A stretch of DNA of 64,000 nt from Datisca glomerata (taxonomy: Eukaryota > Streptophyta > Magnoliopsida > Cucurbitales > Datiscaceae): NCBI GenBank assembly GCA_003255025.1, contig QANY01000280.1:564941-628940 (forward strand), given 5' to 3'. The translations under genes and the position numbers were made by a program. Of the stretch, positions 21,963 to 32,983 are shown piece after piece; the stretch's first letter is position 1, and every line of letters starts with the position of its first letter. A model generated the notes under the pieces. The model saw nothing but the letters and a program-made list of their open reading frames with translations. It was not told the origin of the DNA and did not search any database.

Positions 21963-22944
21963 ATTTGAAATTTGATTTTAAAATGGGAATGGACTTTTGT
22001 AAAGAGTTACAAAGTGGTCGGACAACTTGAATGACGAATACACAGTTACAAACGCCATGAAGTAAATGTAAATTAATTTTTAATTTATTATTCTTTTTGG
22101 GTTGTAATTAGAAATGAGTAAATAGGGAGGTCAATTTTAAATGTATGATTCAATTTTAATTGCATATCATCATATAACATGTCATATAGAACTAAGGATA
22201 TGCCAATATCAAATTACCATGTTGTATGTACATGCACCATTGTAGATTAATTATAATGGTTATAATTTAATTACAATATGAAATTTATAATGGTTATGAT
22301 TTAAAATTGGGATTTAAAATAACATAAAGGATTTATAAATTTCGTCACGTTTTTTAAATTAATAAAAGTTATGTTTTGAAAACAACCAAAAATCCAAAGT
22401 TTTTTTTCTAAAACTAAGTTGGGGAGGTCGTGTACGTCGAAACGTTCTCAAGGTCTCCAATGTAAACTTCATCGTGCCACGAGGAATGGTTTAGAACCAC
22501 CCATAGCGGCCCTCTTTTCAAAGAGAGAAACTTTGGAAGCTAAGACTTCTAAAGGAAGTGGTGCTGCAGAGCCGTCCCATTGACGGACTGTTAGTCCATA
22601 GCAACTTTTATGAGTCGGTGCGTTGGTTAAACACTTAGATTGAAGCACATTGAAATCCCACTTAGGGGCTAGTCCATGGGGCTAATGTGACCAAAACCAT
22701 TGGTGATTGGTTAAGCTAGATGTGGAGATATTTGAGCGTTAACCAAATGAGAAGAGTCTTGATGCGATAGGAGATAGTTTGGACTTCATCCCTTGATGAG
22801 ACAAGCTATCGTTTTTTATCGTGACATTATGGAGGAAATATTTTTTTATGGATTTTTGAATATTTAATGAGTTGCATCATGCATTATAGTTTCCTAAACG
22901 ATTGAGCATTTATTTACACCGCATTATTTATTCTTTTTAGTAAT

Positions 22945-23780
22945 CATGTCGCTATCCCCTCTCTCAACTATTCTTAACGCGAAAAATTTACTGGTGAAAA
23001 TTATGTGGATTGGAAACGAAATCTTGATATCGTGTTGATTGTAGAAAAGCACAAGTTCGTGCTCATTATCCATTGTTCTCTTGAGCCTATTGTTGAATCG
23101 ACTCAAGAGGAAAATGATGCTTATGCTTATTGGTTGCGTTGTGATGAGATCGCCATATGTCACATCTTGGCATATATGAGAAATGTGTTACAATGACAAC
23201 ATCAAAACTTTGAGATCGTCGCTGATATGATGTTGAACATCACCGAAATGTTCTGAGATCACGGTCGTCAAGCCAGACAAACAGTTTTACGCAAGATGGA
23301 ACCTGGAAACCGTGTCAGAGAACTTTGAGACAACTACAGGATGGAACCTGGAACTCCTGTCAGAGAACATATAATGTAAATCATAAGTTACCTGAATGAG
23401 ATGGAGATCATGAGTGCTAAGGTTGATGATGAGACTCAAGTGGATATGATCCAAGAGACTTTTCCTAGTACCTCAGAATAAGATGAAGTACTCACTTCCT
23501 GATCTCATGAAGGAGTTGCAAGCTACTGAGACTCTGTTTCTGAAAGGCAAAAGGAAGTCTGGAGAGGCTAACTTTATTGAAAGAAATCCTTCGACCTCTA
23601 GCTCTAAGAAGAAATAGAGAAAAGGTCCAAGGAAATCGAAGAAGCAGAAGCCAAGAGCTTCCAAAGTCAAGAGCTTCATGAGAGTAGACAAGTCAAAAGA
23701 CAAGTGTCATCACTGTGGAGGTGCTAGTCATTGGAAATGCAACTTCCTAGAGTATCTCAAAGGGTTGGGATCTAAAGGAA
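22945..23780 (+). pseudogene. Copia gag
   Basis: The gag start is recognisable as FTGENYVDWKRNLDIVL, frame-shifted relative to an upstream ATG. NDAYAYWLRCDE and a decayed middle follow; the middle includes a local duplication of ATGGAACCTGGAA near 23297 and 23340. The zinc knuckle KCHHCGGASHWKCNF at about 23702-23746 keeps CxxCxxxxH, but the last Cys position reads Phe. Gag would form the particle shell. It is not translatable as a unit. Confidence 0.8.
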
Positions 23781-23789
23781 TAGTAATGG

Positions 23790-24340
23790 TTACTGAGGCC
23801 TGTTATGTAGTTGACTCTACTTTTTCTTGGATTGTAGACAATGCAGCTACTAACCATATTTGTTGCTCCCTACAAGGGTATAGGGAAGTTAGAAGGCTTG
23901 ACGAGGGCGAGTACAGCTTCCGATGGGATAATTGAGCACTAATATTGGTAGTATTTGTAGGAACTTTTAAATTATTTTTTAGAAACATTTTATTATTTTA
24001 CGTGATGTTTATGATATCCTAGTTTTTGTGAAGAATCTTATTTCTATTGGTGCATTAATTCAGTAAGGATTTGATCTTAAATTCATTGATAAATATATTG
24101 GTACTTTTAGAAATAAATGCTTAATTACAGTTGCTTGCATGTTTAATAAACGGTTTCACGTAAAACCAATAGTTCCAATTATATGTGACACTAAAGTGAC
24201 TAATGATTCACAAAGGGATAGTAAAAGGTTGAAGTATGACTCAACTGATCCAACCTATTTGTGGCACTTACGCCTTGGGCATATTATCCTGGACAAGATT
24301 AAAACACTTGAATCCTACAATCTTTAAGTGTGGGATCACT
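23790..24340 (+). pseudogene. Copia protease and pre-integrase region
   Basis: WIVDNAATNHIC at about 23830 is the protease active-site block; relatives have DSGATNH, so the Ser-Gly pair is changed to Asn-Ala and the enzyme is likely dead. At 24255-24300 YLWHLRLGHI marks the GAG-pre-integrase zinc region. Intervening sequence is frame-shifted. Confidence 0.8.
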
Positions 24341-24399
24341 ACCCACATGTGAATCCTACATCGAAGGCAAAATGACCAAGAGAAATTTTTGAGCAAAAG

Positions 24400-25440
24400 G
24401 TAAAAGAGCCACTCAATGCCTTGAACTCATACATAGTGATGTATGTGGGCCATTAAATATCTAAGAAAAAGAAGGTTATGAATACTATGTAACCTTTCAC
24501 TGATGACTACTCACGTTTTGGTCACGTTTATTTAATGCGTCAAAATTCTGAAACCTTTGAAAAGTTCAAAAAGTATAAGGCCTTGGTTGAAAAGAAATTA
24601 GAAAAACAAATCAAACACTAAAATCTGATCATGGTGGAGAGTACTTGCTAGGAGACTTCAAAGACTTTCTTAAGGAAGAATGTATTCTTTCTTAGCTTAC
24701 AACACCTGGTACGCCACAATAAAATGGTGTCTTAGAGAGAAGGAATCGAACTCTGATGGATATTGTTGGATCCATGATGAGTTACTCATCCCTCCCAGAT
24801 TCCTTCTGAGGATATGCCTTGGAACCAGCGGAATATATTCTGAACCAAGCTTTGTCGAAGACGGTGCCTGGTACACCATATGAAAGATGGTATGGACGAA
24901 AGTCGTTTATTAACCATTTTAAAATATGGGGGTGACCACACATGTTCTAAAACTAAAGACAGGCAAGTTGACCAGTCGTTCAGAATTATGCATGTTCGTA
25001 GGATATCATAAAGGAACGAATGGGTACATCTTCTACAGTACAACTGGCCAGAAAATAATCGTTAGCACGAATGCTCATTTTCTTGAAGAATATTACTTTA
25101 AAAGTGTACAGCTGAGAAACATAGTTGTGCTAGACGAATTATTGAGTGGGAGGACACCAACAGCCCAATCAGAAATTATTTCTGATTCAATAATGGAAGA
25201 ACCACGACAGGAAGCAGAGCCTATCGAGCCTCGACGTAGTGGTAGGGTTATAAGACAACTTGAGAGGTATATGTCCTATGGAGAAGCTTTGACAGCTAAC
25301 TCAGATAAGGACCTTGATGAACCTGTCTCCTACTCAGAGGCCATGGCAGGTCCTGAAGCAAACTTATGGAAAGAATCCATGAATGTTGAGATACATTCTT
25401 TGTACTCGAATGGAGTCTGGAAGCTTGCAGACCTCCTGAA
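24400..25440 (+). pseudogene. Copia integrase core and C-terminal region
   Basis: The three catalytic positions can be read across frameshifts: ELIHSDVCGPL, LKSDHGGEY and NGVLERRNRTL. Downstream an open piece (24926-25447) holds the C-terminal part, RSGRVIRQLERYMSYGEA and the EAMAGPEANLWKESMNVE lead-in to RT. Stops interrupt the core in at least three places. Confidence 0.85.
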
Positions 25441-26160
25441 TGGGTAAAACTCATAGGATGCAAATAGATATATAAGAAGAAAATAGGTCTGGATGGGAAT
25501 GTAGAGACATTCAAGGATAGGATGGTAGCCAAGGGCTACATCTTAAAGGAAGGTAAAGACTACGAGGATACCTTTTCGTCGGTGCCCATGCTTAAATCCA
25601 TCTGAATCCTTGTGTCCATTGCTGCTGCCATTGATTATGAAATTCGGAAAATGAACGTCAAGATTAGTTTTCTAAATGGCAATCTTGATGAGCGTATTTA
25701 TATGGCTTAACCAGAAGGGTTCATGGAGAAAGGCCAAGAGGCTAAATTTTAAGAACTGCATAAGTTCATTTATGGACTTAAACAAGCGTCACGATCGTGG
25801 AATATTAGATTCGATGAAATTGTTAAAAATTATGATTTTAAACAGTTAGTGGACGAGCCATGTGTGTATAAGTTGATACACAAAGGGAATGTGCTTTTTC
25901 TAGTCTTGTTCGTAGATGATATTCTACTCATTGGAAATGATGTATGAAAATTATCTGATGTCAAGATTTGACTTGCAAAGCAATTTAATATGAAGGATCT
26001 TAGAGAAACTGCATTTGTCTTAGGTATTCAGATCTTTCGAGATAGGAAGAACAGACAATTTACATTGTCCTAAGAATCTTATATTGATAAGGTGTTGGAT
26101 TACTTTTGTATGCAAAACTCCAAGAAATGATTTCTTTCTTTTAGACATGGAGTCAGCTTC
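25440..26160 (+). pseudogene. Copia reverse transcriptase, 3' end deleted
   Basis: [30 protein letters not shown] and the catalytic FVDDILLIGND are all readable with a few stops. After YIDKVLDYFCMQNSKK and FRHGVSF the homology ends at about 26160, and LTR sequence of the nested Ogre element starts. The RNase H domain and the rest of pol are absent. Confidence 0.9.
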
Positions 26161-26321
26161 TGTTTTTTTTGTTTTAAATTTCATTTTTTAAAAGATATAT
26201 ATATAATTATTTAATAAATTAATTAATAATAAATTTTTTCATGTGTAAATAAATTAATCTATGAAAAAAATACTTAATTTCATACATAATTGGCATGAGC
26301 ATACTATTTTTTACTACATAG

Positions 26322-26730
26322 TCTATTAATTACCATTTTTTATTTCTTCCATCAATGCTAATCAAATAGTAAAATAATAATCATGAATGGTAACTAATTT
26401 AAACAAGTGTCACTAAAGCAAAATAAATCAGTTTGTTTGGAATAAAAATATACCATATTTTTTTTTTGAACTACTTAGTTCACTAATTACCATTTTTTCT
26501 TTCTTTCTTCATTGCTAGGAATGATCATGGAAGGTAACTAGTTTAAACAAATGTCACTAGAAAATCAATAAAACTTTCAAAATAAAATAATTTTTGTTTG
26601 AGATATAAATATATCATTTTTTTGGACCACTTAGTTCACTAATTATCATTTTTCCTTTCTTCCTTCATTGCTAGGAATGATTATCGATGGTAACTAGTTC
26701 AAACAAGTGTCACAAAAATGATGAACAAAA
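26322..26730 (-). repeat. Three-copy ~155-bp tandem repeat inside the LTR
   Basis: Units starting TTAGTTCACTAATTACCAT occur near 26322, 26478 and 26632. The same triplet is in the other LTR at about 38935-39330, so the array predates insertion. Confidence 0.75.
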
Positions 26731-27024
26731 ATTAAAAAGAAAAGAAGAAAAGACTTGTAAGAACATAAAAAAAATCAAAGCTTAAATATTTGCATAAACT
26801 TATATAGAGGTTTTACTCACTATTTTATACATTTTTATGTAAGCCAAAATGCAAAAAATTTGAACTACCTTAATAGAAAGAATAAGAGAAGATGAAAGAT
26901 GAATACAAATGAAAACTTTCTTTCTCTCCCTTTTTACTATTTTCTTAAGACCTCTCTTTCTCTCTCTAAAATCCTTTCTCTTTCTCACTCTCCAAATCTC
27001 CCCTTTCAAGTGAATATCTCCTCT

Positions 27025-27033
27025 CTATTTATA
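27025..27033 (-). promoter_or_regulatory. TATA box in the 3' LTR
   Basis: Minus-strand TATAAATAG about 200 bases from the LTR start; the 5' LTR has the same box at 39938-39946. Confidence 0.5.
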
Positions 27034-27229
27034 GGCAAACTTAGGGCTTCACTTTTTTATTTTTAGTCATTTTGTTCCTTTTTTATTTTTTAATCCTTCG
27101 ACAATTCTTCTTATTTTTAGGGATTGGGCTATTTTTCAAATCATACACATAGTCTTAGACTAGTATATGGGCCCAAAAATAAAATTTATATTTTTAAAGT
27201 ATTCGACCGGACAAAATATGGTATCTACA

Positions 27230-27246
27230 GATGCCCCCATTTGTTC
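27230..27246 (-). promoter_or_regulatory. Polypurine tract of the Ogre element
   Basis: On the minus strand AAATGGGGGCATC directly precedes TGTAGATACC, the LTR start. This G-rich core is the plus-strand primer site. Confidence 0.7.
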
Positions 27247-27339
27247 ACGCTTCTAAACTTAGAAGGTGTACAAATGTGTAGATAAGTATTTTGATCGAGA
27301 AAAGACTATATGGATAAGGGGAATAGAAACCTCGACTTA

Positions 27340-27995
27340 TTCGGGTTTTGTGAAATGACAGAACTTATGAAATGGACCTAGATAGACACAGGCTTCGACA
27401 TCGACTCAATTCGAGTTCGATTTAACCACATTAATTGAAACGGATCAGGTGCTGACACCAAGCTTCGACAGCAAGAAAGTCAGGTTCGATTTAACCTAAG
27501 ATAAAGAAAGGACGTGGACCTGGATAGACGCAGGCTTCGACCTTGACTCGATACGGGTTCGATTTAACCATATTAATTGAAACGGACCTAGCGCTGATAC
27601 CGGGCTTCGACCGTGACAAAGTCAGGTTCGATTTAACCTAAGATAAAGAAAGGATGTGGACCTGGATAGACGCAGGTTTTGACCTCGACTCGATACGGGT
27701 TTGATTTAACCATATTAATTGAAACGGACCAGGCGTTGACACCGGGCTTCGACCGCGACAAAGTCAGGTTCGATTTAACCAAAGATAAAGAAACGACGTG
27801 GACCTGGATAGATGAAGGCTTTGATCTCGATTCGATGCGGGTCTGATTTAACCATATTAATTGAAATGAACCCGACGCTGACATCGGGCTTCGACCGGGA
27901 CAAAGTCAGATTCGATTTAATCGAGATAGTTAAAAGGAGACGGACCTGGATAGACGAAGGCTTCGACCTCGACTCAATTCAGGTTTGATTTAATT
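27340..27995. repeat. 142-bp tandem repeat, dimeric, in the Ogre 3' region
   Basis: The phrase CCTGGATAGACGCAGG (or close) starts at 27377, 27519, 27661, 27803 and 27945: exactly 142 bases apart each time. Each unit contains two related halves of about 71 bases, each with GGCTTCGACC...GGTTCGATTTAACC, so an older duplication preceded the array. Units differ by a few substitutions. Confidence 0.95.
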
Positions 27996-28954
27996 GAAGA
28001 TGTTGAAATGATATTTGAACTAATTTTTATAAATTTTATATTGTACAAGAGCTAGACTAATGCAGGCTCTAAATGTTGGAAAGTCATGTATGAATTTTGA
28101 AAGAATATATTTCAAATGATTCATGCACTTGAATTGCATCAAAATAGATCAATATGATGTATGTCTATGAATTGTAATTACTGAATATAAATGAAAAGTA
28201 GTGATTTTGAGTGTATGCATGCTATGAATGATTGTGAACATATGTAAGAAAATTATTCATGATTTTGTTTAAAAGTTGAATAATGTTGCCATATTTTTCA
28301 CCCTTCAAATCAATCACATGGCGTAGGGTCAGGGACTCACAATGAAGTATCGAGCATACTTTCAAAAAATGATGCATCCTTATTCATTGGTTTGTGTCTC
28401 AGTATTCAGCTTCACGACGATGATGAAGAAAAATGAATAATTTCTCCATATTTTGCTTCTTTTTTGTACTTTAATTGCAATCCTCCAATTGTGTTTTAGC
28501 CTTCGTCATGTGCATACCGACTTTCTCATGGTAAATTTTCAGATTTCACCTCGCACTCAGACCGTCTTTCTTAGTTCCTATTCTTTCCTTTATTCTTTTT
28601 CAATTAACTTTCACCTAACCAATTTTATGCTTCTGAGTTATTTCAAGAGTAATTAATGATATCTTAGGATTGAGAGGAATAAGAAAAAATGAAAATAATG
28701 AGAAGATTAAGTATATGTATTTGTTAACTGAGAAAAAAAAGGCTCTTCATTGATGATGAATAATGTTTACAAACAAGGGTTTGAAAAAGAAAATATATGG
28801 AATACGAATTTGTCCAATATTCGAGACAGCTCTTTTTTAAAAAAACATTTTCTTGCCCAAGTTCATTTTTCCCATACTTAGAGCGGTCAAACGAAGTACT
28901 TCTTGACTGTATCAGAATTAACTATATGCGGTAAATCGTCATCATCCATGTTTG
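27996..28954. other. Ogre 3' untranslated region
   Basis: AT-rich sequence between the tandem repeat and the integrase end; no conserved frame on either strand. Confidence 0.6.
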
Positions 28955-30165
28955 TTAGCATGAGAGCTCCATCGGAGAAGGCCTTCTTGACAATGAAAGG
29001 TCTTTCCTAATTTGGGTCCACTTCCCCTGGTGATCCTTTTGATATGGAAGTATCTTTTTCAACACCAAGTCTCCTTCTCGGAAACATCGGGGACATAATT
29101 TTTTGCCATATGCGTGCATCATTTTTCTTTGATATAATTGCCATCTACATAGTGCAGTCAATCTTTTTTCCTCGATGAAATTCAATTGCTCATATCGTGT
29201 TTGTACCCACTCTGCTTCTTCTAATTTTGTCTCCATTAAGATTCTGAGGGAGGGAATTTCCACATCAATTGGAAGGACCGCTTTCATGCTATATATCAAA
29301 GAGAATGGCGTTGCCCGAGTTGATGTCCGGACTGATGTGCAGTACCCATGTAGTGCAAACGGGAGCATCTCATGCCCATCCTTATAAACCTCTATCATCT
29401 TCTCTATGATACTTTTTATGTTCTTATTGGTTTCTTACACTGCTCCGTTCATTTTCGGACGATAAGGAGATGAATTATTATGCTTAATTTTGAATTGCTC
29501 ACATAATTCTTTCATCATCTTGTTATTTTAATTTGTCTCATTATTTGTGATGATCCTTCCAGGTAGACCATGTCGACAAATTATTTCTTTTTTAATGAAC
29601 TTAACAACCGCACTGGTTAGACTCGAATAAGAACTCGCCTCCACCCATTTGGTAAAATAATATATAGAGACCAAAATGAAACGATGCCCATTAGAGGTTT
29701 TTGGTGTGATGGGACCATTGACGTCTATGCTCCACATAGAGAACGGCCAAGGCGCGGCCATGACATGTAAAGGGGATGCGGGTATGTGAATTGTGTCCGC
29801 AGAAATTTGATATTTATGACATTTCTTGGCGTACTTGATGCAGTCAGATTCTAGAGATAACCAATAATATCTTGCTCTCAAGATTTGTTTGACCATCATA
29901 TGCTATTAGCATGAACACCACAAATTCCTTCGTGAACTTCCTCTATGATTTGATTCGCTTCCCTTGCATCAACACATCTTAAGAGCATCATATCATGGTT
30001 TCTTTTGTAGAGTATTTCACCATTCAAGAAGATACCCATGGACAATCTTCTATTAGTACATTTATCATTCTCAAAATCTTTAAATGGATATTCCCCATTC
30101 TTTATATACTTCTCGATGTTGTAATACCATGGTCTTGTGTCTAGCTCTTCTTCAATACTCATATA
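28955..30165 (-). pseudogene. Ogre integrase
   Basis: Minus strand. The zinc region and core lie in 29528-30165: LLRCVDAREANQIIEEVHEG, RARYYWLSLESDCIKYAKKC and WSIDVNGPITPKTSNGH with the first Asp, then IITNNE near the second. The core continues in 28955-29398 with LPFALHGYCTSVRTSTR and AVLPIDVEIPSLRIL, the usual gypsy sequence before the C-terminal domain (FREGDLVLKK). Frames are longer and less damaged than in the element at 4440-17510, but several breaks remain, including a 29399-29527 gap that reads in another frame. Confidence 0.85.
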
Positions 30166-30860
30166 GTGAGCAAGAAAATCTCACTTCTCAATTTTTATGG
30201 GTTGCACTTCTTCCTTAAAGTTTACGGTAAACATGGATGCTAGAGTTGTCAGTGCATCTGTAATTTGATTATTCTCTCTGAGTATATGGTCAAACGAGAT
30301 CACTTCAAAAGTTCAGCTTAACTTAGTTACATGTTTTTTGTAAGGTACCAGCTTGGAGTCTCTAGCTTCCCATTCCCCGTTTAGTTGTCGTATCACCAAT
30401 AACGAATCTTCGTACACTCGAAGCTTCCTTATCATCATATCATAAACTGCTTAAATTCTCATGGAACATGCCTCATATTCTACCACATTGTTTGTACAGT
30501 CAAAGCATAGTTTTGTCGTGAATGGGAAAAACTTTCCCTCAAGAGATATGATGATTACCCCAATTCAATATTCTACATCATTAGATGCGCCATCAAATAA
30601 CATTGTCCACAATTCTGAATCCATAGATTCTCCTTCATTTTTTAATATGACTAATATGTTCTCATAAGAAAAATCAAACTCCATAGGCTCATAATCTTGC
30701 ATTGGTTGATCTGCCAGATAATCAGCAAGTACACTTTCTTTTATTGACTTTCTTGTGACATAGACAATATTATATTCCCTGAGCAACATTTTCCATTTAG
30801 CAATTCGCCGAGAAAGTGATGGAATTTCAAAGATACACTTGATTGGATCCATCTTTCAAA
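30165..30860 (-). pseudogene. Ogre RNase H domains
   Basis: Minus strand. The frame at 30565-30852 holds the tether-to-RNase H transition (REYNIVYVTRKSIKESVLADYLADQP) and begins the archaeal-type RNase H with LWTMLFDGASND. It continues toward 30165 as FDCTNNVVEYEACSM and EDSLLVIRQLNGEWEARD. The conserved D, E and D positions can be located. A stop follows DVEY. Confidence 0.85.
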
Positions 30861-31113
30861 TTAACCAAGTGGTATGGTATAACATGTACTGTCTAAACCG
30901 ATGAGCAACCCATGCTAATGCACAACACGTTTTCTCCAACATCGAATAATTAGCCTCATAGTTTGTAAACCTTTTGCTTAAATATTAAATTGCTTGTTCT
31001 TTCCTTTCGGAGGCGTCGTGTTGACCAAGTACGCAATCCATGGATTTTCCTGTTACTGTAAGATACAAAATGAATGGACGTCCGGGAGTTGGAAGAACAA
31101 GTATAGGTGGATT

Positions 31114-32018
31114 TTACAAGTATTGCTTGATCTTCTCATATGCAATTTGGCAATCATTATTCCATCCTTCTGTATCACTTTTACGGAGAAGTTTAAAGAT
31201 AGGTTCATAAGTTGCAGTTAGCTGTGAGATGATCCGGGCTATGTAGTTTAATCTCCTCAAGAAACCTCTAACTTCCTTTTGAGTTTGAGGTGGTGGCATA
31301 TCAATGATAGCTCGAACCTTGTCAATGTCAACTTTTATTCCTTCCTTGCTCACGACAAAACCTAGTAGTTTCCCTGAAGATGTTGTGAATGTACACTTTG
31401 TCGGGTTAAGTTTTAACTGGAAGTTTCTCAATCATTCAAATAGTTTTCTGAGATTGACAGTGTGATCTTCCCCTTGACGAGATTTGAAAATCATATCATC
31501 AACGTACACTTCGATTTCTTTATGCATCATATTATGAAACAGTGTTACCATTGCCCGTTGGTACGTCTCCCCTGCATTCTTTAGACCGAATGGCATAACC
31601 TTATAGTACCTTCACAAAGTTATAAAAGTCATCTTTTCACGGTCTTCAGGAGCCATTTTGATTTGGTTATATCCTAAAAAGCCATCCATAAAAGAGAAGG
31701 TTGAATGTCCTGCAGTGTTATCTACTAAGACATCGATATGGGGTAATGAAAAATTATCCTTGGGGCTTGCCCGATTAAGTCTCTATAATCAACCCACATC
31801 CTTACTTTCCTATTTTTCTTCAGCACTGGGACTATGTTAGCAACCCATTCGGGGTATTTTTCTACTTCTAGAAAACCCGCATGTACTTGTTTTTTAACTT
31901 CATCTTTGATCTGTACCGGCATGTCTGGTTTCATTTTCTGTAACTTTTGTCTCACTGATTTACTTTTGGGTGTAAGTGGCAAATGATGAACCATGATATC
32001 AGTGACTAGACTTGGCAT
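31114..32018 (-). pseudogene. Ogre reverse transcriptase
   Basis: Minus strand. VQIKDEVKKQVHAGFLEVEKY, PVLKKNRKVRMWVDYRDL, VMPFGLKNAGETYQR and the intact EVYVDDMIFKSR box near 31490 identify the domain. The thumb region follows with LKLNPTKCTFTTSSGKLLGF and PPPQTQKEVRGFL. One or two frameshifts and a stop separate the pieces; the catalytic Asp pair is preserved. Confidence 0.9.
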
Positions 32019-32021
32019 ATC

Positions 32022-32960
32022 TTAGTAAGACCATGCAAAGATGTCAATATACTTTTTGAGTAAATCAATTAATTCTCGATGGCTTTGGCTTGCCATAAAA
32101 GTGCTGATTTGGACTTCTTTCGTCTCTCCATCAAATCCTAAATTTATCACCTCCATTAACACTTGATATGGTTGAGTTATTTTATCATCCTCCTCTACCA
32201 ATCTTAACATTTCTAAAGATGGTTCGAAATTATTCTCGTCACTTTCATCTGACTCTACGCTAAGAATGGGATTGTCAAAGTTATTGCTTATGCTCTTGTT
32301 TTCAAAATCACTGTTCTCGAACTTGAATGAGATTATTGGATGAAAGGAAGGTGAGAAAAGAAAACAAACAATGCAAGAGTATGAACAATATTTCAGAAAT
32401 GGAAAAAGTAGACATAAAAGGAAAAACAAAAAGAACTGGAATTGTATTTATCATTAGCAAAAGGAAACGCTACAAGTTTTTAGATTTTCATTCAAAGAGA
32501 TGATATGAAACAGACGAGAACATAGGCCCATAACAACAAATTCCTAAGGCATTGGGTAGAACCATTAGAATTTTTACATAAACACATTACTCTTGAAAAT
32601 TCCTGAGAAGCACTGGTAGCTCGGTGACGTCCTAATTTTTAAGCTCATGATCTGAATCGTATCGAGAAATCAAGTCCTCTATACTTTCACTTGATGATTT
32701 TCCCAAGATTGCGGATATTGAAAGCTGAGTGATATCATCTTCAAGGCCGTACTACTTTACTATAACTGGTTCTTCGAATGAAATTCCTCCACTTCTGAAG
32801 GATTCAGAAATATGGGGTATGATCGCCATTTCCATATCGAATTTCCTATTTTCAAGCCTAGCAATCCTTTTTTCTTTCTTTTGAGCTTCCACTCTCCTTC
32901 TATCATCCTTGATCGGTCTATATCCAAGCCCAAACCTTTGTTCATTCTTGTCCCACTTGA
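32022..32960 (-). pseudogene. Ogre linker between gag and RT, with G-patch-like motif
   Basis: Minus strand. RFGLGYRPIKDDRRR and RIARLENRKFDMEM (about 32950-32810, in a frame different from the longest open one) match the G-patch-like stretch that precedes RT in Ogre pol. The acidic frame 32022-32429 (SVESDESDENNFEPS, ending KKYIDIFAWSY) is the usual lead-in to RT. The aspartic protease normally found just before the G-patch is not present. Confidence 0.7.
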
Positions 32961-32983
32961 TTAACTTATTTATGCCTTAATGC

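Larger units (their letters stand above)
21115..22940 (+). other. Copia leader with short tandem repeats
   Basis: Long leader before gag without conserved coding. It contains an 18-bp periodic stretch (ACTGTTCACACCGGAATT-like, five copies, 21419-21510) and a (GAATTTT)n heptamer run at 21870-21962. The 60-codon frame at 21422 simply translates the 18-bp repeat. Confidence 0.6.
26161..27229 (-). repeat. 3' LTR of the Ogre element, truncated
   Basis: Its minus-strand start TGTAGATACC at 27229 equals the 5' LTR start at 40138. It aligns with 40138 down to about 38785, then ends at the copia junction. Relative to the 5' LTR it lacks a ~315-base block (39462-39778). It includes a TATA box at 27025-27033 (minus). 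Confidence 0.85.

Noticed and set aside
32760..32945. 61-codon minus frame starting MNKGLGLDIDRSRM
   Set aside because: The correct frame is shifted and gives the G-patch-like FGLGYRPIKDDRRR.
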